From an uncultured Gemmiger sp. (GTDB taxonomy: Bacteria; Bacillota; Clostridia; Oscillospirales; Ruminococcaceae), in contig CALXHS010000080.1 of NCBI GenBank assembly GCA_944388165.1, forward strand, positions 1 to 51,629: 51,629 bases of DNA. The letters run 5' to 3'. A program made the position numbers and the translations under genes. Below the pieces are notes generated by a model. It did no database searches. It was not told the origin of the DNA and saw only the letters and a list, made by a program, of their open reading frames with translations. Positions 43,370 through 51,629 of this stretch are shown here, one piece after another. Each line of letters starts with the position of its first letter. Positions within the stretch are counted from its first letter, which is position 1.

Positions 43370-44710
43370 TCAGGCCGACTGTTCCGCCTCATGCCCCCGC
43401 ATGCGCAGGAAATAGAGAGGGATCTCGAACAGCAGCATGACGATCCATCCCCCGGCACAGGCAAAGGCAATGCCGAAGATGCCCACCCGGGGCGCCAGGA
43501 TCACGGTGAACACCACCCGCAGGGATGTCTGGATAAAGGTGCCTGCCAGGGTGATGCCCATGCGGCCCATGCCCCGGTAATATCCCTGGAACCCGTTGGT
43601 AAACGCGGGCAGGATGTAGAACACTGCCATGGCGGCCAGATACTGGCTGCCCAGGGCCGTGACCTGTTCGGCCCCCTCCCCCGACACAAACAGCGAGACG
43701 ATGGGGGTGCGGAACAAGGCGGTGATGCTGCCGATGAGGATCCAGTAACAGAATTCCATAAGCAGTCCCGCCCGGAACCCGGCGCGGATACGGTCGTACC
43801 GGCGGGCGCCCCGGTTCTGGGCGATGTAGGTGGTGATGCCCTGGGCCACGCTCTGTTCGGGGATGCAGGCGAAATCGTCCACCCGGGTAACGGCGTTGTA
43901 GGCGGCCATCACATCCACCCCCAGGGCGTTGACCTGCCCCTGGATGAGCGCCTTGCCGATGGGCTGGCAGGCCTGCTGCAAGGCGGTAACGCTGCCGTAG
44001 CGCAGGGTGCGGCCCAGCAGCGGGCGGTCGATGGCCCATTCTTCCCGCCGGGGGCAAAGGTCCGGGATCCGCCGGGCCAGGTACACTGCCGCCAGCAGAG
44101 CGCTGATGCCCTGAGCAAAGACGGTGGTGGCCGCCGAACAGGCAATGCCGAAATCCAGCGCCCCGATGAGCACCAGGTCCAGCAGGATGTTCAGCAGCGA
44201 GGAGAACATCAGAAACCGCAAAGGCGTTTTGGCGTCGCCCACGCTTTTCAGCCCGGCGGCCAGGGCGTTGTAAAAGCAGGTGAAGGGTGCCCCCAGGAAG
44301 GTGATGCGCAGATAGATCACCGTGATATCAAAGATATCGGCCGGCACTGCCTGCCACTGCAGGATCTGCGGGGTGAACACAACCCCCAATGCCGCCACCG
44401 CCAGGGAAAACCAGAACCCAGAAATCAGGGTTGTAGCCAGTTCCCGGCGCAGACGGGGGGCGTCCTGGGCGCCGAAAAATTCGCTCATCAGCACCCCGGC
44501 GCCAATGGTCACCCCGGAAATGGCCAGGATGACCAGATTCATCACCGGGGCGGCGGCGCCTTCCGCCGCCAGGGCGGCTTTACCGATAAACCGACCCACG
44601 ATCACCGAGTCGGCGGCGTTATAAGCCAGCTGGAACCAGTTGCCCAGCATCAAGGGCAGTGCGTACTGCCAAAGGTGACGGTACGCACTGCCCTGAGTCA
44701 TATCATTCAT
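43370..44710 (-). CDS. MATE-family transporter
   Basis: A 446-residue inner membrane protein with about 12 helices (first helix LPLMLGNWFQLAYNAADSVIVGRF, second half from about 235). Same size as the MATE protein at 8721 but clearly different in sequence. GGGAG precedes ATG 44710. It starts 20 bases after the GtrB-like glycosyltransferase gene and shares its transcript. The pairing with glycosyltransferases raises the possibility of a role in export of a glycan-related compound, since MATE belongs to the same superfamily as lipid-linked sugar flippases; drug export remains the default. Confidence 0.92.
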   Translation of the reverse strand: MNDMTQGSAYRHLWQYALPLMLGNWFQLAYNAADSVIVGRFIGKAALAAEGAAAPVMNLVILAISGVTIGAGVLMSEFFGAQDAPRLRRELATTLISGFWFSLAVAALGVVFTPQILQWQAVPADIFDITVIYLRITFLGAPFTCFYNALAAGLKSVGDAKTPLRFLMFSSLLNILLDLVLIGALDFGIACSAATTVFAQGISALLAAVYLARRIPDLCPRREEWAIDRPLLGRTLRYGSVTALQQACQPIGKALIQGQVNALGVDVMAAYNAVTRVDDFACIPEQSVAQGITTYIAQNRGARRYDRIRAGFRAGLLMEFCYWILIGSITALFRTPIVSLFVSGEGAEQVTALGSQYLAAMAVFYILPAFTNGFQGYYRGMGRMGITLAGTFIQTSLRVVFTVILAPRVGIFGIAFACAGGWIVMLLFEIPLYFLRMRGHEAEQSA

Positions 44711-44730
44711 GTACAAGCTCCCTGCCGTAC

Positions 44731-45684
44731 TTATTTGCGGGCATCCCGGTCTGCTTCGGTCTCCCGCTCAATATAGATGGGACGGTGCTTTACTTCCAGG
44801 TAGGTCTTGGCCAGGTATTCGCCCACGATGCCCACGCAGAACAGCTGTACACCGCTGCACAGCAGCATGATGCTGACCATGCTGGGCCAGCCGGCGGTGG
44901 GGTCGCCGAACATCAGGGCCCGGGCTACCACAAAGACAATGCCGATGAAGGCCGCCAGGCAGAAGATGACGCCCACGCCCGCCGCAATGACCAGCGGCGC
45001 GGTGGAAAAGCCCACGATGCCCTCGATGGAATACTTGAACAGGCCCCAGAAATTCCACTTGGTCTGACCGGCCACGCGCTCCACGTTCTCATAGTCGAAC
45101 CACTTGGTCTTGAAGCCCACCCAGCTGAAGATGCCCTTGCTGAAACGGTTGTATTCCGCCATGGAGAGCACCGCGTCGATCATCTTGCGGCTCATGAGAC
45201 GGTAATCACGGGCCCCGTCCACGATCTCGGTATCACTGAGACGGTTGATGATCTGGTAGAACTTGCGGGCAAACCAGCTGCGCACCGGAGGTTCGCCCTT
45301 GCGGGTGGTGCGGCGGGTGGCGGCGCAGTCATAGTCACCGGTGAGCAGGGCGTCCAGCATCTGGGGCAGCAGGGCGGGCGGGTCCTGCAGGTCGGCGTCC
45401 AGAGTGGCCACATAATCGCCCCTGGCCGCTTTCAGACCGGCGTAAATAGCCGATTCCTTGCCGAAATTGCGGCTGAAAGAGACATACCGCACCCGGGGGT
45501 CGCGGTCATGCAGTTCCCGGGCCACACGCAGGGTGCCGTCCTTGGAACCGTCGTCCACAAAGATAAACTCAAAATCCGCGCCGTGACTTTCTTTCATTTC
45601 GGCAGCCACGCGGGATGCCTCCTGATAGAACAGGGGCATGGCTTCCTCTTCATTGTAACTGGGCACAACGAGGGAGATCAGCAT
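44731..45684 (-). CDS. GT2 glycosyltransferase, GtrB/DPM1-like (undecaprenyl-phosphate sugar transferase)
   Basis: A 317-residue enzyme with a GT-A domain (SLVVPSYNEEEAM, VDDGSKDGT, TLDADLQDPP with the DxD metal site) and two C-terminal helices (about 232-262 and 270-298). This layout matches GtrB and related enzymes that move glucose or a similar sugar from a nucleotide to undecaprenyl phosphate, giving the lipid donor for GtrII-type transferases. AGGTGG precedes ATG 45684. It has a TTGCAC-17-TATAAT promoter and is followed by a MATE gene. Upstream lie a GtrII-like protein and a GT-C-like protein that could use its product. Confidence 0.93.
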   Translation of the reverse strand: MLISLVVPSYNEEEAMPLFYQEASRVAAEMKESHGADFEFIFVDDGSKDGTLRVARELHDRDPRVRYVSFSRNFGKESAIYAGLKAARGDYVATLDADLQDPPALLPQMLDALLTGDYDCAATRRTTRKGEPPVRSWFARKFYQIINRLSDTEIVDGARDYRLMSRKMIDAVLSMAEYNRFSKGIFSWVGFKTKWFDYENVERVAGQTKWNFWGLFKYSIEGIVGFSTAPLVIAAGVGVIFCLAAFIGIVFVVARALMFGDPTAGWPSMVSIMLLCSGVQLFCVGIVGEYLAKTYLEVKHRPIYIERETEADRDARK

Positions 45685-45719
45685 AGGGGGAAACCACCTT
45701 TCGGGTGAAACTTTCTCTT

Positions 45720-45748
45720 ATTATAGCGCAGATAAAGCTGCGGTGCAA
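45720..45748 (-). promoter_or_regulatory. Promoter of the GtrB-like/MATE unit
   Basis: The minus strand reads TTGCAC (45748-45743), 17 bases, TATAAT (45725-45720), directly after the stop codon of the GtrII-like gene. Confidence 0.75.
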
Positions 45749-45752
45749 CCGC

Positions 45753-47333
45753 TCAGAAGCAGACCAGCAGATACCCGTCCTGCAGGCTCACTCCGGCGGG
45801 CAGATCCTGGGCCAGGGCATCCCCCGCCGCCTGCTGTTCGGCGGTGGGGCGGGTGTATTCGTGGCCCAGTTCCGCCATGAGCAGGTACATCTGTTCATGG
45901 CTGCCGAAGGCCGTCTGCGCCCAGTTGATGACCAGGGTCTGGGGGTTTTCGTACCGGTACAAAGTACCCTGGGGGCCATCCAGGGCGGTGGCTATGACCC
46001 AGGCCGCGGTGTAGGCAGGATGTCCCGCCGGGATGGCCGCCCGGGCTTCCAATTCAGCGGAAAGCTCGATCTCTCCGGTGAACACCACCGGCAGTTTTCC
46101 CATGGGGTCCAGGGCCGCCAGGTCGGCGGCGGTCTGTTCCAGGATGGATTTTTCATACTGCCAGCGGTCCCGGTTGAACCGCAGGTCGTCGGTGAGGGCC
46201 CAGGCTTCCACCCCCAGCAGGGCGATGGCCAGCACCGCGCAGACCGCCGTCCGCAGAGGTTTGCGGTGGTCGTCCAGCACCTTGCCCAGCCACAGCCAGG
46301 CCACAAAGGGCACGAACACCGCAAAGCACTGGCAGGCCCGGGCCATCTGGGAGCCGGTGCCCTGCAGAAGACCCAGAGAAAACTGGGAAAGCAGCAGCCC
46401 CAGCGCCCACAATCGGCGGCCCTGCCGGAGCACCGCCCACACCACCAACGCCAGGCAGGCCAGCAGGAGCAGGGTCAGGGCAGGCACCGCCAGGGCTTCG
46501 GCGGCGTATTTGGTGAGGAATTCCCGCAGCGGGATGAGAATGGCGTCCCGTACGCTGTCCCGCCGGAACCAGAAGATGGTCTTGGAGGCGCTGCCGTTTT
46601 CCCCGGTGACCCCCATAACCGCACAGATTGCGTCCGCCGCACCGCTGCGCAGCACAAGGCCCGCCGCCAGAGGCCACAGCCCCCGCAGAAGGGCGCCGAA
46701 GCCCCGGCGCAGAGATCGGACCGGGGCTGCCAGCAGCAGGGCAAACACCAGAGTAAGCCACACCGGGGCGAAGGATTCGTACAGTCCCAGGGCGAACATC
46801 AGGCAGACCGCCGCCCCCAGACCCCCGGGCAGGCTGCGGCGCCAGCCCTGCGCCATGCCGGGCCAGACCAGACAGGCCCCCAGGACGCAGAGCAGATAGC
46901 CCAGCCCCACGCCGCACTGGTTGGAGTACATGAGGATCTCGGCGTGATAGGGCCACAGCAGCAGCCCGCCCGCCAGCAGCAGCGCCCCGGGCAAAGCAAT
47001 CTGCCGCCCCACAGCGGTATAGAACAGCACCGCCAGCAGCACCCCCGCCAGAACCAGGCAGAGGGCAAAGAAGAATTCCGGCCAGAACGGCTGGTAGTTC
47101 ATGATACCGGTGGCCGCCTGGAGCAGCCAGACGGTGAACCGCCCCTGGCGCAGGAATTCCCCGCCCTGCTGGTAGGTGGCGATGGCCAGATCGTCCATAT
47201 CCACCGCAGGCACGGCCATGGCATAGCCGTAACCCACAGCGGCCAGCGCCGCCAGCACCACCCACAGAACCGGGCGGCGGGCCAGGCTGCCCAGAACGGG
47301 CAGAACCGAATGGTTTTGTTTTTCTTGCATCAT
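45753..47333 (-). CDS. GtrII-like polytopic glucosyltransferase
   Basis: A 526-residue membrane protein with about 10-12 helices followed by a soluble C-terminal segment (from about 405). AVDMDDLAIATYQQGGEFLRQGR after the first helix matches the Glucos_trans_II (GtrII) family, where acidic residues after helix 1 are thought to be catalytic in GT-C enzymes. Such proteins add a sugar from a polyprenyl donor to a surface polymer. AAGGATGAG precedes ATG 47333. It begins 4 bases after the stop of the preceding gene, so the two are co-translated. The acceptor is unknown. Confidence 0.85.
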   Translation of the reverse strand: MMQEKQNHSVLPVLGSLARRPVLWVVLAALAAVGYGYAMAVPAVDMDDLAIATYQQGGEFLRQGRFTVWLLQAATGIMNYQPFWPEFFFALCLVLAGVLLAVLFYTAVGRQIALPGALLLAGGLLLWPYHAEILMYSNQCGVGLGYLLCVLGACLVWPGMAQGWRRSLPGGLGAAVCLMFALGLYESFAPVWLTLVFALLLAAPVRSLRRGFGALLRGLWPLAAGLVLRSGAADAICAVMGVTGENGSASKTIFWFRRDSVRDAILIPLREFLTKYAAEALAVPALTLLLLACLALVVWAVLRQGRRLWALGLLLSQFSLGLLQGTGSQMARACQCFAVFVPFVAWLWLGKVLDDHRKPLRTAVCAVLAIALLGVEAWALTDDLRFNRDRWQYEKSILEQTAADLAALDPMGKLPVVFTGEIELSAELEARAAIPAGHPAYTAAWVIATALDGPQGTLYRYENPQTLVINWAQTAFGSHEQMYLLMAELGHEYTRPTAEQQAAGDALAQDLPAGVSLQDGYLLVCF

Positions 47334-47337
47334 GGTC

Positions 47338-49635
47338 TCATCCTTCGCCTTGCACGGTGCGGGAGCCTTTGGGACGGCGCAGACAGTATACCGCCACCCC
47401 CGCCAGGGTCAGCAGGCTGACGGCCTCGGCCGCCCGCCAGAACCAGGGTTCCGCAAAGCGCACCCGCACCGTGCCGGTGTATCCGGCCGGGATCTCCACC
47501 CGGATCATCTTGCTGTCCGGGTCGCGGGTCACGGTCAGCTGTGCGCCGGTCCCGTCCACGGCCTGGTAATAGGGGTAGTAGAGGATGGGCACGATCACCG
47601 CGCCGCCGTCCTCGCTCTGGCAGGTGAAGGCCGCCTGCAGGCCGTTGAGGCTGCTTTCGGTCAGTTCCGCGCCTTCGGTCTCAAAGGTGCGCACCCCGCC
47701 GAAATCGGTTTTTTCGGTGCCGGCGGGCAGGTACTCCCCTGCCCCGGCGTCGCAGGGATCCAGTCCCGCGGCGCTGTAGCAGAAGAAGGTCTCGTTGTCG
47801 GTAAGGGCGGTCTGCACAAAGCCGCCCCAGCTGAACAGGGTGAGCACCAGCAGGATCCCTGCCGAAAGGTTGCGCAGGTCCGGCCGGCGGGCCAGCAGGC
47901 AGATGGCACAGGCCCCCGCCAGGGTCCAGAACCAGGTGCCCGGGCTGAGGAACCGCCAGACATACTGCACCATAGCCACCAGGCGGCCCAGCAGCAGGTT
48001 GAGGTTGTACAGATTGTCCCAGGGGAAGACATCGCTGGCCAGAATCAGGCAGGCAAGGCCCGCCCACAGCCCGAAGCTGCCCAGCTTCCACACCGGGTCT
48101 TTGCGGTCCTGACCCATGGCGGTGACCAGCACGAACAGGCCTGCCGCCAGCAGCAGGGTCAGGCCCAGGCCGATGGCCATTTCCTCATAGGTGCCCTGGT
48201 CCAGGCCCAGATTGTACCGGTCGGCCACACCGCTGAAGGAAAGGCCCAGCATCTGGCCCAGATAGGCGGCGGTGTTGTGGGGGCCGGAGCTTTCCTGGGT
48301 GGTGATGACCAGATCCCCCCGCAGATAGTCAAAGAGGGGCAGCAGGAACCATGCATTGAGCAGGGCGGTGATGCCCACCACCTTGCACAGGGGGAAGAAG
48401 GTGTTTTTGCGCAGGGTACGGCGCAGCAGCACCACGCAGGCCGCCAGGGTGAGCATGCCCACGATCTCACAGCTGAGCAGATGGGTCTGGATCAGGCCGG
48501 TGAAGCCGATGACCGCCGGCAGCCAGACCCGGGGCCGGGCGGGGGTGCCGTCCGGCTGGGCGAAGATGCACCACAGCCCGTAGAACACCAGGGGCAGGAA
48601 GAGCATGGCGGTGTATTCCCCCACGGCGCCCCGCAGATAGATGTTGATGATGCGGTAGATGGACAGAGTGTAAAGCACGCTGCCGAACAGCGCCGCCCAG
48701 TGGTTTTTCAGCATGCGGCGCAGGCAGTACCAGCTGACCAGGGCGGTGCCCGCATTGACAGCCACCACGTACACCTTGTAGGCCCCCTGCACCGACACAC
48801 CGAAGAACCGCAGGAGGGCCGGGAAGTAGAGCAGGATATCCCCGTAGAACACCGACACCGCATAGCCAATGCCGTCAAACCAGAAGGGCTGGATGCGCAC
48901 CGGCAGCTGGCCGGAGGCGATGCCCTGGGCCAGGCCCTCGATACGGTTGAGATGGAACTGCAGGTCGTGGCCGGGAATGAGCCCGCCGGTGAGCAGGGGC
49001 AGGGATGCAATGACCACCGCGCCCCCCAGCCCCAGGGCGGTGACGGCGGACCGGGGACCGCCGGGCAGGACCAGACGCCCGGACCACAGCAGCCAGATCA
49101 GGTCCGCCGCGATGAAGAATACCAGGCGGCGGAGCAGGTTATACCAGGAATAGGCCTGGCTGTAAGAAATGACGATGCTTTCCAGAGTGAAGCCGCTGCC
49201 CCCGGTGGCAATGCGCAGGGTGGCCTGTTCCTGGTCGCTGGGCACCAGCACCTGGAAGGTCACCGCCCGCATGTCCTTGCGCAGGGTGACGGTGTCCGCC
49301 TGGGCAGTGGACTTGTAGAAGTAGCAGGTCACGTCGTCCCCGCCGCCCAGATAGGCCACGGTGACGTTGTACATGCCGGGTTCCAGTTTCAGCCAGCGGG
49401 TGGCCAGCACTTCACCGGAAAGGCCCGCTTCCACCTCGGTGCCCTGGGGGGTGTGGGTGATGCCGTGGTCCACCATATCCCCCATGCTGTCGCTGAGCAG
49501 GGTGGTGGTGCCGCGCACCGCCCGGTCCTGCACAAAGCCGCCCAGCAGAAAGACCAGTTCCACCAGGACCACCACCAGTACCAGCCAGTGGCGGCGCAGG
49601 CGTTCCGGCAGGGCCGCAGGCAGTTTATGCCCCAT
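47338..49635 (-). CDS. GT-C-like membrane protein (6-pyruvoyl-tetrahydropterin synthase-related/YfhO-like)
   Basis: 765 residues. One N-terminal helix (about 17-37), an extracytoplasmic beta-rich segment (about 45-165), then about 11 helices, an outside segment (about 615-735) and a last helix. HDLQFHLNRIEGLAQGIASG after an early helix and SVFYGDILLYFPALL match the PTPS-related membrane domain (PF10131), which despite its name contains predicted GT-C glycosyltransferases; the D and H/R residues of that loop are likely catalytic. AGGAG lies 8 bases before ATG 49635. It is coupled to the GtrII-like gene. Probable role: sugar transfer to a cell-surface polymer, by inference. Confidence 0.82.
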   Translation of the reverse strand: MGHKLPAALPERLRRHWLVLVVVLVELVFLLGGFVQDRAVRGTTTLLSDSMGDMVDHGITHTPQGTEVEAGLSGEVLATRWLKLEPGMYNVTVAYLGGGDDVTCYFYKSTAQADTVTLRKDMRAVTFQVLVPSDQEQATLRIATGGSGFTLESIVISYSQAYSWYNLLRRLVFFIAADLIWLLWSGRLVLPGGPRSAVTALGLGGAVVIASLPLLTGGLIPGHDLQFHLNRIEGLAQGIASGQLPVRIQPFWFDGIGYAVSVFYGDILLYFPALLRFFGVSVQGAYKVYVVAVNAGTALVSWYCLRRMLKNHWAALFGSVLYTLSIYRIINIYLRGAVGEYTAMLFLPLVFYGLWCIFAQPDGTPARPRVWLPAVIGFTGLIQTHLLSCEIVGMLTLAACVVLLRRTLRKNTFFPLCKVVGITALLNAWFLLPLFDYLRGDLVITTQESSGPHNTAAYLGQMLGLSFSGVADRYNLGLDQGTYEEMAIGLGLTLLLAAGLFVLVTAMGQDRKDPVWKLGSFGLWAGLACLILASDVFPWDNLYNLNLLLGRLVAMVQYVWRFLSPGTWFWTLAGACAICLLARRPDLRNLSAGILLVLTLFSWGGFVQTALTDNETFFCYSAAGLDPCDAGAGEYLPAGTEKTDFGGVRTFETEGAELTESSLNGLQAAFTCQSEDGGAVIVPILYYPYYQAVDGTGAQLTVTRDPDSKMIRVEIPAGYTGTVRVRFAEPWFWRAAEAVSLLTLAGVAVYCLRRPKGSRTVQGEG

Positions 49636-49679
49636 ATGATTCTCTCCTTATCACTTCAGGTGTCCAAGATATGCGAAAA

Positions 49680-49703
49680 GAGCCCCCGTGGCTGCGGGGG
49701 CTC
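49680..49703 (-). terminator. Terminator of leuS
   Basis: GAGCCCCCG (49680-49688) pairs with CGGGGGCTC (49695-49703), followed by TTTTCG on the minus strand, just past the leuS stop codon. Confidence 0.82.
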
Positions 49704-49710
49704 CGGTTTC

Positions 49711-51629
49711 TCATTTCGCGGCCAGATTGACCAGCTTGCCCTTGACGTAGATCTCCTTGACCAGCGTCTTGCCGGCCAGGGCTTCGGTCACGGCGGGCTC
49801 CGCCTTGGCGGCGGCGATGGCGTCGGCGGCTTCCACATCGGCGGGGACCTTGATGCGGGCCTTCACCTTGCCGTTGACCTGCACCGCGATCTCGATGGTC
49901 TGCTCGGTGCATTTGGCTTCATCGTACTGGGGCCAGGGATGGTAGGCCAGATGGTCCTCATGCCCCATCTGTTCCCACAGTTCCTCGGTCATGTGGGGGG
50001 CGAAGGGGTTCAGCAGCTGCAGCAGCACTTCGTACTCGCCGCGGGTGGCTCCGCCGGCATCCGCCAGGGCGTTCACGTAGATCATCAGCTGGGCGATGGC
50101 GGTGTTGGCCTTCAGACTGTCGATGTCCTCGCCCACCTTCTTGATGGTGCGGTGTACCAGGGATTCCAGTTCGGGACGCACGCCGCCTTCCAGCAGCTTG
50201 TCGCCCATGGACCAGATGCGGTCCAGGAAACGCTTGCAGCCCTTGATGGAGGAGGTGTTCCAGGGCGCGGCCTTTTCGAAGTCACCGATGAACATCTCAT
50301 ACAGGCGCAGGGTGTCGGCGCCGTACTCGGTGATCACGTCGTCGGGGTTGACCACGTTGCCCAGGCTCTTGGACATCTTGACCACCGGGTGCTCGGCCAT
50401 TTCGCCGTACTTTTCCACCAGATGAGCCTTGGCGGCCTTTTCGGAACCGTACTCCGCCACCAGCTGACGCTGTTCTTCGGCGGGCAGGTTGACGAAGCTG
50501 TGGGGGTTCAGGCCCAGGATCATGCCGTGGGAGGTACGCTTGGCGTAGGGTTCCTTGGTGGGCACCACGCCAATGTCATACAGGAACTTGTGCCAGAAGC
50601 GGCTGTACAGCAGGTGCAGGGTGGTGTGCTCCATGCCGCCGTTGTACCAGTCCACGGGGCCCCAGTATTCCAGGGCTTCCTTGCTGGCCAGGGCGTCCTT
50701 GTTGTGGGGGTCCATATAGCGCAGGAAGTACCAGCTGGAACCGGCCCACTGGGGCATGGTATCGGTCTCCCGCTTGGCGGGGCCGCCGCAGCAGGGGCAG
50801 GTGGTGTTCACCCATTCGGTGTGGCGGGCCAGGGGGCTTTCGCCGTCCTCGCCGGGCTCAAAGTCGGTGATCTCGGGCAGGCGCAGGGGCAGTTCGCTTT
50901 CGGGCAGAGGCTGCCAGCCGCACTTTTCGCACCAGACCATGGGGATGGGTTCGCCCCAGTAACGCTGACGGCTGAACACCCAGTCGCGCAGCTTGAAGTT
51001 GACCTGCTTGTGGCCCTTGCCGTTCTCTTCCAGCCAGGCGTACATCTTTTCCTTGGCTTCTTCCACGGACAGGCCGTTCAGGAAACCGGAGTTCACCAGG
51101 GTGCCGGTGGCCACGTCGGTGAAAGCAGCTTCCTCCAAGTTGGAGGGAGTTTCGCCCTTGACCACTTCCACGATGGGCAGGCCGAACTTCTTGGCGAATT
51201 CCCAGTCGCGGGTGTCGTGGGCGGGCACGGCCATGATGGCGCCGGTGCCGTAGGTGGCCAGGACGTAGTCGGAGATGAAGATGGGCACGGTCTGGCCGTT
51301 GACGGGGTTGACGGCCTCCACGCCCTGGATGCGCACGCCGGTCTTTTCCTTGTTGAGCTCGGTACGCTCAAACTCAGACTTGCGGGCAGCTTCCTGCTGG
51401 TAAGCGGCGATCTCTTCGGGGTTCTTGATGAGGCCCGCGTCGATCCACTTCTTCAGGAAAGCATGTTCGGGAGAAACCACCATGTAGGTGCAGCCGAACA
51501 GAGTGTCGGCGCGGGTGGTGTAGACGGTGAGGGTATCGCCGGCGGTGGTGTCGAAGTTGATCTCGGCGCCGTGGCTGCGGCCGATCCAGTTGCGCTGCTG
51601 GGTCTTGACCCGCTCGATGTAGTCCACAT
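49711..51629 (-). CDS. leuS: Leucyl-tRNA synthetase (5' end outside window)
   Basis: Charges tRNA(Leu) with leucine. The window holds the C-terminal ~638 residues; the frame runs off the right edge, and about 170 residues including the HIGH motif are missing. Seen are the editing (CP1) domain (VYTTRADTLFGCTYMVV, TYGTGAIMAVPAHDTRD), the zinc-type CEKCGW and CPCCGG pairs, MPQWAGSSWYFLRYMDP, KMSKSLGN, the anticodon-binding domain and the C-terminal extension (NGKVKARIKVP). The first methionine visible (ATG 51627) is internal, as alignment with the family shows. It reads toward the glycan gene cluster but ends at its own terminator. Confidence 0.97.
   Translation of the reverse strand, partial: VDYIERVKTQQRNWIGRSHGAEINFDTTAGDTLTVYTTRADTLFGCTYMVVSPEHAFLKKWIDAGLIKNPEEIAAYQQEAARKSEFERTELNKEKTGVRIQGVEAVNPVNGQTVPIFISDYVLATYGTGAIMAVPAHDTRDWEFAKKFGLPIVEVVKGETPSNLEEAAFTDVATGTLVNSGFLNGLSVEEAKEKMYAWLEENGKGHKQVNFKLRDWVFSRQRYWGEPIPMVWCEKCGWQPLPESELPLRLPEITDFEPGEDGESPLARHTEWVNTTCPCCGGPAKRETDTMPQWAGSSWYFLRYMDPHNKDALASKEALEYWGPVDWYNGGMEHTTLHLLYSRFWHKFLYDIGVVPTKEPYAKRTSHGMILGLNPHSFVNLPAEEQRQLVAEYGSEKAAKAHLVEKYGEMAEHPVVKMSKSLGNVVNPDDVITEYGADTLRLYEMFIGDFEKAAPWNTSSIKGCKRFLDRIWSMGDKLLEGGVRPELESLVHRTIKKVGEDIDSLKANTAIAQLMIYVNALADAGGATRGEYEVLLQLLNPFAPHMTEELWEQMGHEDHLAYHPWPQYDEAKCTEQTIEIAVQVNGKVKARIKVPADVEAADAIAAAKAEPAVTEALAGKTLVKEIYVKGKLVNLAAK

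Overview
The window comes from a GC-rich Gram-positive anaerobe, most likely Clostridia of the Oscillospiraceae/Ruminococcaceae type (Faecalibacterium, Subdoligranulum and Gemmiger are plausible relatives). This is inferred from AGGAGG-type ribosome sites, TATAAT promoters, a Trp T-box, HPr/EI sugar transport with BglG antitermination, an SBP lipoprotein ABC transporter, and a coding style rich in GCC/CTG/GGC. The genus cannot be fixed from the sequence alone. Nearly all genes are on the minus strand. Plus-strand genes are the GH3 enzyme, a MerR regulator, one Gfo/Idh/MocA protein, a C39-like peptidase and fructose-bisphosphate aldolase.

Layout. 0-7.4 kb: a possible mobile-element end, NADP isocitrate dehydrogenase, a 60-residue membrane protein, a GH3 glycosidase, a regulator with two helix-turn-helix domains, and a TrpB2-type tryptophan synthase beta chain behind a T-box leader with a UGG specifier. 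7.5-15.5 kb: a sugar-type oxidoreductase, a MATE exporter with an attenuator-like leader, a 1414-residue cyclic-di-GMP protein, and a divergent MerR/GyrI-like regulator. 15.5-20.9 kb: PTS enzyme I, HPr, a beta-glucoside IIBC permease and its BglG antiterminator, with two RAT/terminator elements. The expected 6-phospho-beta-glucosidase is reduced to its first ~30 residues, and the permease carries an extra IIB-like domain without the phospho-cysteine. 20.9-26 kb: HAD phosphatase, gamma-carbonic-anhydrase-like protein, a polar amino acid ABC transporter and an orphan response regulator.

26-36.5 kb: a second Gfo/Idh/MocA protein, DegV, DUF308, RmuC, then a compact operon (P1 aminopeptidase, dipeptide epimerase, M19 dipeptidase, class A beta-lactamase-fold hydrolase, small membrane protein) that looks like cytoplasmic peptide or murein-peptide salvage. 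A C39-like peptidase and an ArsP_2-type exporter follow. 36.6-41.6 kb: rlmB, a 1240-residue membrane protein that looks like a P-type ATPase without catalytic motifs, and a stand-alone IS1182-type transposase N-domain, apparently one operon. 41.6-42.4 kb is an unusually long non-coding stretch with repeated TTTTCCAC boxes and a candidate structured RNA, followed by fba. 43.3-49.6 kb: MATE protein, GtrB-like glycosyltransferase, GtrII-like and GT-C-like membrane proteins, probably for surface glycan decoration. The window ends inside leuS.

The most unusual items are the degenerate P-type ATPase-like protein, the domesticated-looking transposase fragment behind it, the decayed beta-glucoside PTS locus, the MATE leader, and the 741-bp intergenic region. 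No CRISPR array, tRNA, rRNA or prophage was seen. Start positions were chosen from ribosome binding sites and often differ from the longest open frame.
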